Positions 47,729 to 57,028 of a stretch of 64,000 nucleotides of DNA are shown piece by piece (position 1 is the stretch's first letter; the number at the start of each line of letters is the position of its first letter). The notes under the pieces were generated by a model. That model made no database searches, was not told where the DNA came from, and saw only the letters and a list, made by a program, of their open reading frames with translations. This DNA is from Candidatus Kapaibacterium sp. (lineage in GTDB: Bacteria; Bacteroidota; Ignavibacteria; Kapaibacteriales; UBA7675): contig JANQRB010000040.1 in assembly GCA_028284775.1 (NCBI GenBank), forward strand, positions 1 through 64,000, written 5' to 3'. The translations under genes were made by a program, and so were the position numbers.

Positions 47729-48655
47729 ATGCAGCAACATTCACACTTCGATGTTCTAGTCGTCGGCGGCAGTTATGCCGGCTTATCGGCGGCAATGGCG
47801 CTCGGGCGATCCTTACGCAAGGTTCTTATCGTCGACTCGGGATTGCCGTGCAACCGGCAAACGCCGCATTCGCACAATTTTTTAACACAGGACGGTGTTC
47901 CGCCCGCTCAAATCGCCGCCCTGGCTCTTAAACAGGTGTTGCGCTACAACAGCGTAGAACATCTCCGCGACCGCGTCGTTACTGTTTCGCAACAAGACAA
48001 GGGTTTTTCCGCGACGACCGCGGAGGGTCGCCGGATGAGCGCCGGGAGAGTATTGTTCGCCACGGGTGTGAAGGATATCATGCCTGCGACGCCTGGCTTT
48101 GCCGAGTGTTGGGGCATCAGCGCGCTGCATTGCCCTTATTGTCACGGCTATGAAGTGCGCAATCGCAAGACGGGTATCCTGGCGAATGGCGAGACAGCCT
48201 ACGAACTGTGCAGATTACTTCAGCACTGGACCGATCAATTAACATTGTTCACCGATGGCCCGGCTGCTATGTCGGAAGAGCAGCGCGCCATGACCGGTGC
48301 CCTGAACATCCCGATAGTTGAAAAAAACATCGAAGAGCTGCAGCAGCAGGCGGGGCGTATTTCCGCGATCCGATTCAAGGACGGCAGCTGCGAGGACCTG
48401 GAGGTATTATATGCCCGTGTGCCATTTGAACAACATTGTCCGATTCCCGCACAAATCGGTTGTGCGATGACGGAGCAGGGACATATCGAAGTCGATTTTT
48501 TGCAGAAGGCGACCGTTGAAGGCGTCTTTGCGGCAGGTGACAATACCACGCCGTTCCGCACCGTGTCGCTGGCAGTTTCCGGCGGTACGGTCGCGGGCGC
48601 CGCGATTAACAAGGAGCTGATCGAGGAGGAATTGGCGGGGAAGACCGGAGCGTAG
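47729..48655 (+). CDS. thioredoxin-reductase-like NAD(P)/FAD-dependent oxidoreductase
   Basis: 308 residues from ATG 47729, with AAGG 10-13 nt upstream. The FAD-binding Rossmann motif is VVGGSYAGLSAAMALG, and the redox pair is CPYC (HCPYCHGYE) in the place used by thioredoxin reductases. The C-terminal FAD motif is GVFAAGDNTTPFRTVSLAVSGG. The NAD(P) domain is weak: ILANGETAYELCRLL replaces the normal GxGxxA/G loop. Many such proteins in Bacteroidota are orphan members that may not reduce thioredoxin. It is divergent from the MalT-like gene and apparently monocistronic. Confidence 0.85.
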   Translation: MQQHSHFDVLVVGGSYAGLSAAMALGRSLRKVLIVDSGLPCNRQTPHSHNFLTQDGVPPAQIAALALKQVLRYNSVEHLRDRVVTVSQQDKGFSATTAEGRRMSAGRVLFATGVKDIMPATPGFAECWGISALHCPYCHGYEVRNRKTGILANGETAYELCRLLQHWTDQLTLFTDGPAAMSEEQRAMTGALNIPIVEKNIEELQQQAGRISAIRFKDGSCEDLEVLYARVPFEQHCPIPAQIGCAMTEQGHIEVDFLQKATVEGVFAAGDNTTPFRTVSLAVSGGTVAGAAINKELIEEELAGKTGA

Positions 48656-48963
48656 AAACAGTGTGTTCGAGGCTCGTCCGGGGAATGCGAGCTTCTTTCG
48701 GCGCCGAACTATCGAAAAATCAGCAGCGAGCGCCATCAACTTTTCTTTTCAAGGGATCAGGATGAATAGTTCCTGTTTCGTCCGACGCGCCGCTACCCGG
48801 CTCTGACTACCGCCAACCATGGGGCCTGCGCTTAACAAATCACTGTTTTTCGCTGCTATTGCTTTAATGTTCTTTAGAGCGGCTTTGCAACAAATGCAAT
48901 TAACCGCTCGCTCGATTCGCGAATACGCACTGATTGGACGGTCCGCAGCGAGGGCTGGCGGTG
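48656..48963 (+). other. gap before the decayed cassette
   Basis: No gene recognised. The leftward open frame across 48749-49132 overlaps the remnant on the other strand and shows no family signal. Confidence 0.4.
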
Positions 48964-49310
48964 GTGAGGGGATTTCGAAGCCTGCGCTGCTTTTATGACT
49001 GCGCCCCGTTTTCCTTTGAATCCGCTCTGGCATCAGCGCGCAGCGGCTCAGAAAAGTGTTTGCTATCGGAAGTGCCGGCTGAACCGGGGCATGCCTGGAT
49101 TGAGCTCGGCAACCCGGAACGCGGCTGGCCATAGCTCATCGGAGCCAGCGATTTGTTTTTCACTCTCAAATCGAGCCAGTCGAACATTGTAGCGGTGAAA
49201 GCTCTGGTAGAGCATGCGCTCGACAATTTTTGCTTCGATGAAATGCTGGCCTACCTGCAGAAAGAAACTCAGCTGTACTATGGCAAAGGATTGAGCCGGA
49301 CGATAAAAAT
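48964..49310 (+). pseudogene. remnant of a TPR5-like regulator
   Basis: The plus frame reads FSFESALASAR, then GHAWIELGNPERGWP, stop TAG (49132-49134), then LIGASDLFFTL...NIVAVKALVEHALDN..FDEMLAYLQKE. It aligns collinearly with TPR5 (FSYEAALALAR, GHAWIELGNPKRGWPYLIEASDLFFTL, HIVAVKVLAEHVPDN). Only about 115 codons survive, from the middle of the TPR region; the N-terminus and the HTH are gone. Confidence 0.75.
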
Positions 49311-49340
49311 ACGCCGCCACAGAATGCCTTATTCAACAAG

Positions 49341-49921
49341 GTGCCGCAGACCTTCAGTGCTTCGGACGGCGCATTTGCTGTCGCGACTACTGTCAACATC
49401 TTACTAGCCCCGGTGAACGATTCGTCGCTCTTAGGCGCAGTGCCTTTCGCGTTGATGACAAGTGAGAGTATGTCGACAGAGGCTCATGTTTTCCTGTTTG
49501 ACGTGGATACGCCGTATGCAGTGGATTGCCACTACAAGGCCATGGCGTCATTCCAGCGCGATTTGTTACCCGGGGGGATTAACAGTCATGGATAGTGTTG
49601 TAGACGGCGTCAATGGTAGTAATGACCTGGAGGGGGCGTCGACGGTGACTGTCAGTTCGGACGGCGGCTTTATTTTTTCTTGCGGCCTTCCCATTAAGCT
49701 ACGGAGGACAGCCGGGACTATCGGAGTTGCCTCTGCCGTCGCAGCCAAAGGTGGAAGAAACACACAGTGAATTTAATGTGACGCGCAATATCGTGCTGCG
49801 TATTAGCATTTCAGATCTGCAAGGCCGGATCTTAACAGTGTGCGAGGAGCGTGATTTCAGCGGCGGAAGATACCTGGCGGCCGGCCAGTACATACCGGTA
49901 CTGGAGACACAAGACGTCTAG
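49341..49921 (+). pseudogene. compressed remnant of a giant T9SS protein
   Basis: Three pieces appear in the correct order but in three frames. First is a cadherin-like repeat (FSASDGAFAVATTVNILLAPVND...VFLFDVDTPYA, 49341-49590). Second is one propeller blade fragment (VVDGVNGSNDLEGASTVTVSSDGGFIFSCG, near 49600-49690). Third is a T9SS sorting domain lacking its centre (LRISISDLQGRILTVCEERDF...YLAAGQYIPVLE, 49727-49921). The LFDVDTP wording is that of giant B. Large internal deletions have removed most of the gene. Confidence 0.75.
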
Positions 49922-50040
49922 AGAGTACTTCAGCGCTTATTGCGGCCCTTTGACAAGCTGTCCTGAACAATTAGTGGGGCGGATGGATCATGTAAAAGTC
50001 GAGCGCAAGCCTTAAGCATGTCCTTGCACTTGCAGCATAA

Positions 50041-50090
50041 CTGTAGTCGATCTGTAGTAGCGATGTTACGCGTCCGCCAGACTAGTTTTG
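50041..50090 (+). promoter_or_regulatory. promoter with YTGTWGTA operator repeats upstream of the ASST/YHYH gene
   Basis: CTGTAGTC at 50041, CTGTAGTA at 50052 and ATGTTACG at 50063 are spaced 11 bp apart, and TAGTTTTG (TAnnTTTG) begins at 50083, 31 bp after the central repeat. The layout matches giants A and B. The predicted leader to ATG 50415 is about 320 nt. Confidence 0.6.
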
Positions 50091-50414
50091 CAACAGAAAT
50101 TCGATTGTTCCGCGGTGATGCTCATCATTCATATGGAATGGCTGTATAGGTATACATGCGGGCTGATTGCAAAGCAGGGCGGCCAATGCGCATTCGCGGA
50201 TAATGCAGGATGAAAATATTTATGACGACCCTGTCACAAAATGTCGCCTTGGATCATTACTGAACAAACATAAACGAATGTTGTTTCCGCAGTTGACGGC
50301 AGCACCGCCCCTGCGAAGCGGCAAGGCAATGATCGGCGCTTCTTGCTTGTAAAAATGTTTTCGGCGCGAAATATGAAAAAGACTATTCCACTGTACTTCG
50401 TTGAGGGATTGATT

Positions 50415-52928
50415 ATGAAGGCGATCGTTCTTTTATGTCTCGTAGCTGCCGGTTTCGTTAACGCACATGCCCAACAAACGGTCGGACTCTTCAGCAACAC
50501 GCCGGATGCCCTGGACGGCTACACCCTCTTTGCGCCCGTCGACAGCCGAACGACCTACCTTATCGATAATTGCGGCCAAATGGTGCACAGCTGGGAAAGC
50601 GCCTACCGGCCTGGTTTGTCCTGTTATCTGCTGGAAAACGGGATCTTGCTGCGGACCGGCAGGATTAGCGGGATGGGCAACGGCAGCGGGATTGTCGAAA
50701 TGATCGATTGGGACGGTGAGGTCATCTGGTCGCATTCGGTTCGCGCTACACATGGACGCCAACACCACGATGTCGAGCTGCTGCCGAATGGCAATATTCT
50801 CTTGATCGTCTGGGATGAAAGGTCGCAAGCGGAAGTGATTCAAGCGGGAAGCACAACTCAGAATCAGTTTATTAACTCCGAGCAGATTGTCGAGATTCAG
50901 CCCGATCTCGATCAGGGCGGCGCAAGCGTTGTCTGGGAGTGGAAGGCCTGGGACCATCTGATTCAGGATGTGGATGCGACGAAAGACAATTTCGGAACGA
51001 TCTCCGATCATCCGGAAAAAATCGATGTTAATTTTCTCAATCACAACGGTAGCGACTGGCTGCACTTTAATTCGGTGGCCTACAATGCCGAATTGGATCA
51101 GATCATCATCAGCGTTCACAATTTCAGTGAATTCTGGGTTATCGATCATTCCACTTCCAGCGCCGAAGCGGCGGGCTCGTCCGGCGGACGTTACGGCAAG
51201 GGCGGCGATCTGCTGTATCGCTGGGGTAATCCACAGGCCTATGACCGAGGCACGGCCGCGGATCAAAAACTGTTCCTGCAGCATAATGCCTACTGGATTG
51301 AGAGTCCATTCCCCGACGCCGGAAAAATCATGGTGTTCAACAATCAGGCCGGTACGCTGCTCAACCGCAATTTTTCGGCGGTTCATCTGATCGACCCGCC
51401 GGTGGATGCCGAGGGCTTTTATCTCGTCGATGCTACGGCCTTTGGTCCGGAAGACTTTGACTGGACCTACCAGGCCGCCAATCCGACCGACTTTTTCTCC
51501 AACATCATCTCAGGTGCTCAACGGCTCAAAAACGGCAATACCCTGATCTGCGAAGGCGTAGGCGGGCGTTTCTTCGAGATTAACGCCGACAATACCGTCG
51601 TTTGGGAATATGTTAACCCGGTCAATGATCAGGGACCGATTGTCCAGAACAGTCCCGCCAGGGACAACAATGTCTTTCGCTGCACCCGCTATACGGCCGA
51701 CTATCCCGGCCTGCAAGGGAAATCACTGGAAGCGCAGGGATTCATCGAGTCCGGATCCACGTTTGCATGCGAGCTCTTTCCCGCGATTGACGAGACGGAC
51801 TGCGAACCCGCCGCCATATTCGCCAACGAGAGCAGCAATGCCGTCTGTTTTGAAACATCGGAGAATGTCAGAAGATGCTACTCGAATAATATACCCGGTC
51901 ATGACTACGGACCCTTTGGCGGTGGAAACACCATTGAAGCTCAGGATTTTTCCTATTCCATGTGTCTCTACCCAGAGCTGGGATCGTCCGTGACGGAATT
52001 GACGGAAGATCCGCTAACACCGGCCTGCGGCAACGGAATAATATTCGGCGTCTCGATGCAGGGTGTTAACTATTCTCCTTTTGCCCGACTCTATTGGGTT
52101 AATCCCAACACGATGGAGGAAAATACGGACTACGTCATCGAAGCCGACTTCACATTAAACATGGATGTCAATGGCGGGCATGTTAATGCGGCGCATCGCT
52201 ATCACTACCACAATATTCCCATTGACTATTTTGTTAACGACCTGGATATCGACGGCAGCGCGCATTCACCCATTGTCGGTTATGCGGCCGATGGTTTTCC
52301 CATTTACTATAAGTACCTCTACTCCGATGCCGCGAATCCGGCCGGCGGTGTCTCTGCCTTCGCAAGCAGCTATGCGCTGAAATCCGGCGCCAGGCCCGGC
52401 AACGGGATCGATGCTCCGGATGGACAATATGACGGTACCTATGTGCAGGACTACGAATACAGGGCTTCGCTGTCGGAATTGGATGAGTGCGGCGGGCGTT
52501 TCGGCATTACGCCGGAGTATCCCGAGGGCATCTATTACTATGTGCTGACGGATAACTGGCCCTATATACCGCGATGCCTCAAGGGTTTGCGGGTCGACAA
52601 TTCCTTCAGACTCGGTCGGGATTGTCCGGCTTCCAGCGCCGAGGAAGATTGCGGCTTTGTCACAACGATTGTTGAATTTCAGTCTGCCCTGATAAACGTC
52701 GATGTCTTTCCGAATCCCGCCGCTGAATATCTCCGCATTCGTTTAACGGCGGATGGCGCTCGGCACGAGATCACATCGCTCAGAATATACAGCCTCGACG
52801 CGGTCCTAATATACGAGTCCCGCAGCTTTGATCAGGAGATCGATCTTCGCTCAGTGCCGCGCGGGACCTATTTTGTTCAGATCGACGCCGGCAATGAGCA
52901 AGTCACAAAAAAAATCATCGTACAATAA
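50415..52928 (+). CDS. secreted arylsulfotransferase-like (ASST) plus YHYH-domain protein with T9SS sorting domain
   Basis: 837 residues from ATG 50415 with GAGGG upstream and a signal peptide (MKAIVLLCLVAAGFVNAHA). About 25-480 resembles ASST-type propellers (GYTLFAPVDSRTTYLIDNCGQMVHSW, then HHDVELLPNGNILLIVWDE, ILLRTG, GNTLICEG). About 490-755 is a YHYH domain, named for its motif, here HRYHYHNIP, with GYAADGFPIYY and the C-terminal YPEGIYYYVLT. The end is a T9SS sorting domain (VDVFPNPAAEYLRIRL...GTYFVQID). The catalytic role of the ASST-like part is unproven. DUF6702 follows 10 bp later, so both form an operon. Confidence 0.85.
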   Translation: MKAIVLLCLVAAGFVNAHAQQTVGLFSNTPDALDGYTLFAPVDSRTTYLIDNCGQMVHSWESAYRPGLSCYLLENGILLRTGRISGMGNGSGIVEMIDWDGEVIWSHSVRATHGRQHHDVELLPNGNILLIVWDERSQAEVIQAGSTTQNQFINSEQIVEIQPDLDQGGASVVWEWKAWDHLIQDVDATKDNFGTISDHPEKIDVNFLNHNGSDWLHFNSVAYNAELDQIIISVHNFSEFWVIDHSTSSAEAAGSSGGRYGKGGDLLYRWGNPQAYDRGTAADQKLFLQHNAYWIESPFPDAGKIMVFNNQAGTLLNRNFSAVHLIDPPVDAEGFYLVDATAFGPEDFDWTYQAANPTDFFSNIISGAQRLKNGNTLICEGVGGRFFEINADNTVVWEYVNPVNDQGPIVQNSPARDNNVFRCTRYTADYPGLQGKSLEAQGFIESGSTFACELFPAIDETDCEPAAIFANESSNAVCFETSENVRRCYSNNIPGHDYGPFGGGNTIEAQDFSYSMCLYPELGSSVTELTEDPLTPACGNGIIFGVSMQGVNYSPFARLYWVNPNTMEENTDYVIEADFTLNMDVNGGHVNAAHRYHYHNIPIDYFVNDLDIDGSAHSPIVGYAADGFPIYYKYLYSDAANPAGGVSAFASSYALKSGARPGNGIDAPDGQYDGTYVQDYEYRASLSELDECGGRFGITPEYPEGIYYYVLTDNWPYIPRCLKGLRVDNSFRLGRDCPASSAEEDCGFVTTIVEFQSALINVDVFPNPAAEYLRIRLTADGARHEITSLRIYSLDAVLIYESRSFDQEIDLRSVPRGTYFVQIDAGNEQVTKKIIVQ

Positions 52929-52938
52929 GGAGTTTGAC

Positions 52939-53412
52939 ATGCGCAGGCTCATAATTGTTATCATTGTCATCGTTGCGAGCGCGTATGCAGCGCCGGGCCT
53001 GATGCACATCGGGCATGTTGCGGAGTACCGCTATTCACTCGATGACAATCGACTGCGCCTGACCTTCAGCGTTGAAAAAGCAGAGCTGGCCGGTCTCGAC
53101 TTAAGCGAGGCTTGCGACCTGCGGAAAACGACGGCATTGTGCATCGCCCGCTATCTGAACAGTCGCAGTTTTATAGAGATAAACGGGCGGATTCTTGAAA
53201 TGACCCTCACGGCTTCGAAGGAAAGGAACGGATTGTTGTTTGTTTACCTTGATTCGGAAGTGCAGATTGATACCGTGTACAGTATCGACATTCACAACCG
53301 CTGCTTTCATGAATACCAAGGGTTGTTTAAGAATCGAGTTGTAGTGGACATCGCTCCGTTTCAGAAGTCCTTTTTATTATCTGAAAAGAAAACAAGCATT
53401 CATCTGGAATAG
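52939..53412 (+). CDS. DUF6702-family exported protein
   Basis: 157 residues. AAGGAG at 52927-52932 overlaps the previous stop and sets ATG 52939 as start. A signal peptide (MRRLIIVIIVIVASAYA) precedes a beta-rich domain with the family pattern: HIGHVAEYRYSLDDNRLRLTFSVE, an IEINGRIL strand and FHEYQGLFKNRVVVDI at the end. Family function is unknown. Location suggests a periplasmic or surface partner of the preceding ASST/YHYH protein. Confidence 0.75.
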   Translation: MRRLIIVIIVIVASAYAAPGLMHIGHVAEYRYSLDDNRLRLTFSVEKAELAGLDLSEACDLRKTTALCIARYLNSRSFIEINGRILEMTLTASKERNGLLFVYLDSEVQIDTVYSIDIHNRCFHEYQGLFKNRVVVDIAPFQKSFLLSEKKTSIHLE

Positions 53413-54006
53413 AATGCTTGAGGGGAAAGGCAATTGTTGCGGCAATCCACTTCCAGCAATGCGTGCACTGTTCAGATGTCCGCGGGCAAAACCCATTAAG
53501 CCGGACATTCCTTATCTATTGTTCTGCATCCGAAACTACCTCGCAACGGGCAATGCCGGGCATAAATGAGGCCGGCGGACCTCGCCAGCAGAAAATGCCG
53601 AAGGTCTCGACGGAAATCCCGCGTCAGCAACAATCCCTGGACAATCGCCGGCGCCCGAGGTCAACATTGAAGTATTGATGTGCCGCTTTCGTCGTCAGAT
53701 CAGCGTAGTGTAATTCCGTGATCGATTGTACCTCTATCTCGGCAGTCGACAAAGTTCGTGCTGCGGCGGTGAAAATACTGTTCTCCGACCCAATAGTCCC
53801 CTTGTACTGAGCCGACTGTCCCGCGCAGGCGACACGCCCGATCAGGCTGGAGTTGCCGGCCTCAAGCTAGCATTTTATTGCCGGGCGGCGGGAATTCTTT
53901 TGTTCTTCGCGCCGGGTAATGAAAATCTGATTGGCTGATTGAGACCTTTTGTCCTTCCGTTTGTCATTAGCTAGGAGAGAAATTGCCTAGCGTTAGCCTA
54001 TATGTC
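53413..54006 (+). other. non-coding stretch with possible giant-gene debris
   Basis: No intact gene. A plus frame near 53800-53880 reads LSRLSRAGDTPDQAGVAGLKLA, faintly like the propeller linker (GRARNGAGGVSGLKYL). It is followed by a terminator at 54007, as behind the intact giants. This is suggestive only. Confidence 0.25.
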
Positions 54007-54048
54007 GAACCCGTCGGAATCCATTTCCGCCGGGTTCTTCATTTTTCC
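54007..54048 (+). terminator. intrinsic terminator
   Basis: GAACCCGTCGGAA (54007-54019) pairs with TTCCGCCGGGTTC (54024-54036), with one mismatch around a 4-nt loop, and TTCATTTTT follows. No intact gene ends immediately before it, so it fits the end of a lost gene. Confidence 0.75.
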
Positions 54049-54062
54049 GCCGCCACAGGACA

Positions 54063-54111
54063 TTGTTGTATTTTTGTTGTATCGATCCGACTATCCACCT
54101 CGCGTAGATTG
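54063..54111 (+). promoter_or_regulatory. type-2 promoter upstream of the CTD-only gene
   Basis: TTGTTGTA at 54063 and 54074 (11-bp spacing), and TAGATTG at 54105, 31 bp after the second repeat. The GTGATTGATTAATCA and GC-hairpin blocks seen in the other type-2 leaders are not preserved beyond this point. Confidence 0.55.
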
Positions 54112-54400
54112 CCACTGTCGAGAGTTAAGCATCGTAATCTCGGTCGGCGGCGCAGCCGGGTCTGCCATCATCTCATCTATGGAAGCCCCGCTCCGGATTG
54201 CCGGATCGGCCGAAGATCACTAAGGGCCTCGTCAAAGAGAGTATCAACTCGCTCGGGAGCCCGCTCCGTGATGCGGGCGCGAGCTCCGCGATGCCGGGTC
54301 AGCCTTCAGGAGACGATGCTGGCGACACTGCGGCAGCAGATCGGAAGAGGACAACACTGCACAGCTCTCATGATGTGGAAAAGTAAATGGATGCACTGTT

Positions 54401-54913
54401 ATGACTACTGTAATGAGCGATACCGTCCTGTACGGCTCAAAAATTAGCAAGCCCGCTGCGATGTTAGCGCGTCTGGCCGGTGGACTGACCGGTACAACAA
54501 TGGATGTTCACAGGATTGACGGCGGCTTTTCCGCTTCGTCGCCACCGGCCTCGCCGGAATCTCAAATCGAGACAGCCAGCGAAGACCTGCCCGCGGAGAT
54601 CTGGCAGAGCGGCCATTGGAAGGGCGTCGAGGCGCTTGGCGTTCATCCGAGTCCGATGTGGGACGAGGCGGAGATCAGTTTCGAGCTGATGCAGCCAGGC
54701 TTTGTTGAACTGCGCGTTACGGACTGGCAGGGACGCTGCGTTGCCGAATTGCTTTCGGGCAGTCTACCGTCCGGTCCCCATCGGCAGGTGTGGGACGGCT
54801 GCGATGACGCGCGCGCGCCGGTTGCAGAAGGTCGCTACCTTGTCAGGGTTTCGATTCGTGACGCCGACGGCTGTGAATATCTGGTGACCTCAAAGCTTAA
54901 AGTCTTGCGTTAA
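54401..54913 (+). CDS. small protein consisting mainly of a T9SS-type C-terminal domain
   Basis: 170 residues. About 85-170 is a FlgD-Ig/T9SS type sorting domain (VHPSPMWDEAEISFEL..PGFVELRVTDWQGRCVAELLSG...GRYLVRV). The first 80 residues match nothing I know and contain no signal peptide, so export by T9SS would not be possible from this start. No good ribosome site is seen at ATG 54401 or 54413. It lies behind a type-2 giant-gene promoter and is probably a giant gene reduced to its tail by internal deletion. It may or may not be expressed. Confidence 0.5.
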   Translation: MTTVMSDTVLYGSKISKPAAMLARLAGGLTGTTMDVHRIDGGFSASSPPASPESQIETASEDLPAEIWQSGHWKGVEALGVHPSPMWDEAEISFELMQPGFVELRVTDWQGRCVAELLSGSLPSGPHRQVWDGCDDARAPVAEGRYLVRVSIRDADGCEYLVTSKLKVLR

Positions 54914-55075
54914 GTGCAGTTAAATTTGCGGATTCGTCGACTTAACAGCAGAAAATCAGGGCGTCAGCATGCGGGTCGCTAGCCGACGCAGCTTGTTGTA
55001 TCAACCGGTTTTTCCCGGCCAGCCCGCCTGGAGGTCGGCAAAAGCCGCGCAAATGCCGGGCCCTGAGCTACTGCA

Positions 55076-57028
55076 TTAAAGTTTTGCCAGAAAGGAACTC
55101 AGGTTGTCCTTCGAGCCGAGGCCCAGTTTTTTGCGGATGCGATAGCGGTATTCGCCGAGACTGCGCGCGGAGACATTAAGTATACGGGCGCTTTCCTTGG
55201 ACGAAAGGTTGAGCATAATCAGCGCGCAGACTTTAAGCTCCGTGGGTGAAAGCTTGGGATACTGTGCGCTGAGTGTTTTAACAAATTCGGGATGCACCGA
55301 GTGGAATTGCGCTTCGAAGGCCTCCCAATTTTGCGCGTCTTCCATCGAATCATCGATATCGCCGACGATTTTCTTTAGTGAGGATTTGTCGTGGCCCGCG
55401 CCCGACTTTGTAAGTCTGATCAGTTCTTTTTTAATCCTGATAAGCGCTTCGTTTTTCTGCGACAGGTACATAGCCTTGGCCGTCAGTTCTTTCTTCTGCC
55501 CTTCAAGCTCCGCTTGCAGTTTTTCACTCTTCAGACGATAAATTTCGCGTTCGCGCTCGCTTTGTTCAACCTGATGAAGCGTCTGCATGCGCTGGATGCG
55601 TTCGTCGCTTTCGTGATTGAATATTTCGTCTTTGCCGGAACTGTACAATTTGAAATGCTGCAGCGCCTTACCATTCTCGCCGATCTGTTCGAAGGATGCC
55701 GCCAGATTGTAGTGGATGTCGTTGATGCGTTGTTTTTCACCACTCTTTTCCGCTTCAACAAGCGCCTGTTGAAATCGTGTTATCGCTGTCGGCAATTCGC
55801 CCAGATTAGAATGCGCCAGCCCTATATTGTAAAGACAGGTCGCAATCTGCAGCTGGTGTCCTGTCTCCTTCATCAGTGGCAATGCCTGGAGATTGTAGTC
55901 CAGGCTGCGCTGAAAGTTACCGGCCATGCCGTGGCGCGAAGCGATGCATGTCAGTATATGGAATTCCGCCTGGCGCGCGCCGATCTCACGGGCAATCGTC
56001 AGGGCCTCCTCCAGTGACGCAAAAGCCCTGGCTAAGTCGCCGGTCAGTGAATACGCCAGGCCAAGATTTATCAGATTGTTGCATTCGGGAAAGCGGTATC
56101 CCTTGGCGCGCGCAAATGTCAGATTCTGCGTGATTAAGTCAATTGCTTCGGCATACTTGCCCATTTTGCCGTACAATACAGCCAGGCTGCCACACGCTTC
56201 CGATTCACCGACTTCATATCCGGACTTTTGGTGGAGTCTAATTGCTTTGAGATGAAATTCGAGCGCAGTGTCATATTCGCCTGCCAGCTCCTTTTGCAGG
56301 CCGATGCGCGTGTACATTCGCGCTTCGCCCTTTGCGTCGCCGGCGGCGCAAAAGTGCGCAAGAGCCTCGCTCTTCGTATCAAGTGCTTCGGAATAATCGC
56401 CGCGACGCGAAAGCATATCGCCGAGTGACATTTTTGCCCGGCCCAATTCCGCAAGATCGGATGTCGTGGCGAGCCGCGCGATTGCCTTCCTGATCATCTC
56501 CATTGCCTGATCATGCTCGCCTTTTCTGTCCAGCGTATCTGCGATGCAGCGTTCGGCGGCGCCTTCGCGGATCGGGCTGTCGGTCTCGCGGGCGAGCTTG
56601 CGCCAGTCGCTGAAGTACGCGACTGCATCATCGAATTTTGCCAGTCGGATCATCGCAGTGCCGAGTGCCTCCAGCGTTTTCATTCTGCCGTCCGCCTCGT
56701 AGTGCTTCTTGTCCAGCTCCAGGGCCTCGTTCAGCAGGGCCAGGACCGTCTCCGGATCACCGACTTCCATCAGGTGGGCGGCACGAATGCGCAGCGCAGC
56801 CGCCCGATAGCGATCCCGCTCGTTTTGAGACAAACGCATCGCGCCGGACATCGGATCGTCGAGCAAGGCAAGTACTTCATCCGCCCTGGCGCGCGCCGCT
56901 TCCGCGTCGTCGTCACTTTCCATTAAGTCGAAATAAATCGCAAATCGCTCGACGCCACGGGCGGCGCGCAGCGCTTTTAGCAAGCTGCCGATGCTCTTGT
57001 CTTCTTTTTTGAACTTTGCCGTCGTCAT
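55076..57028 (-). CDS. TPR-repeat protein with C-terminal LuxR-like HTH (TPR7)
   Basis: 650 residues starting MTTAKFKKEDKSIGSLLKAL. TPR units run from about 60 to 470 with good consensus (AIRLHQKSGYEVGESEACGSLA, YNIGLAHSNLGELPTAITRFQQAL). A coiled coil (about 475-530, QSEREREIYRLKSEKLQAEL) leads into WEAFEAQFHSVHPEFVKTL, LSPTELKVCALIMLNLSSKE and YRYRIRKKLGL. The GEY helix variant pairs it with TPR3, the regulator next to giant A. It is convergent with the CTD-only gene and divergent from giant D. No signal peptide; cytoplasmic regulator. Confidence 0.87.
   Translation of the reverse strand: MTTAKFKKEDKSIGSLLKALRAARGVERFAIYFDLMESDDDAEAARARADEVLALLDDPMSGAMRLSQNERDRYRAAALRIRAAHLMEVGDPETVLALLNEALELDKKHYEADGRMKTLEALGTAMIRLAKFDDAVAYFSDWRKLARETDSPIREGAAERCIADTLDRKGEHDQAMEMIRKAIARLATTSDLAELGRAKMSLGDMLSRRGDYSEALDTKSEALAHFCAAGDAKGEARMYTRIGLQKELAGEYDTALEFHLKAIRLHQKSGYEVGESEACGSLAVLYGKMGKYAEAIDLITQNLTFARAKGYRFPECNNLINLGLAYSLTGDLARAFASLEEALTIAREIGARQAEFHILTCIASRHGMAGNFQRSLDYNLQALPLMKETGHQLQIATCLYNIGLAHSNLGELPTAITRFQQALVEAEKSGEKQRINDIHYNLAASFEQIGENGKALQHFKLYSSGKDEIFNHESDERIQRMQTLHQVEQSEREREIYRLKSEKLQAELEGQKKELTAKAMYLSQKNEALIRIKKELIRLTKSGAGHDKSSLKKIVGDIDDSMEDAQNWEAFEAQFHSVHPEFVKTLSAQYPKLSPTELKVCALIMLNLSSKESARILNVSARSLGEYRYRIRKKLGLGSKDNLSSFLAKL

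Noticed and set aside
48749..49132. 127-codon leftward frame overlapping the regulator remnant
   Set aside because: The opposite strand has clear homology to TPR5; this frame has none.
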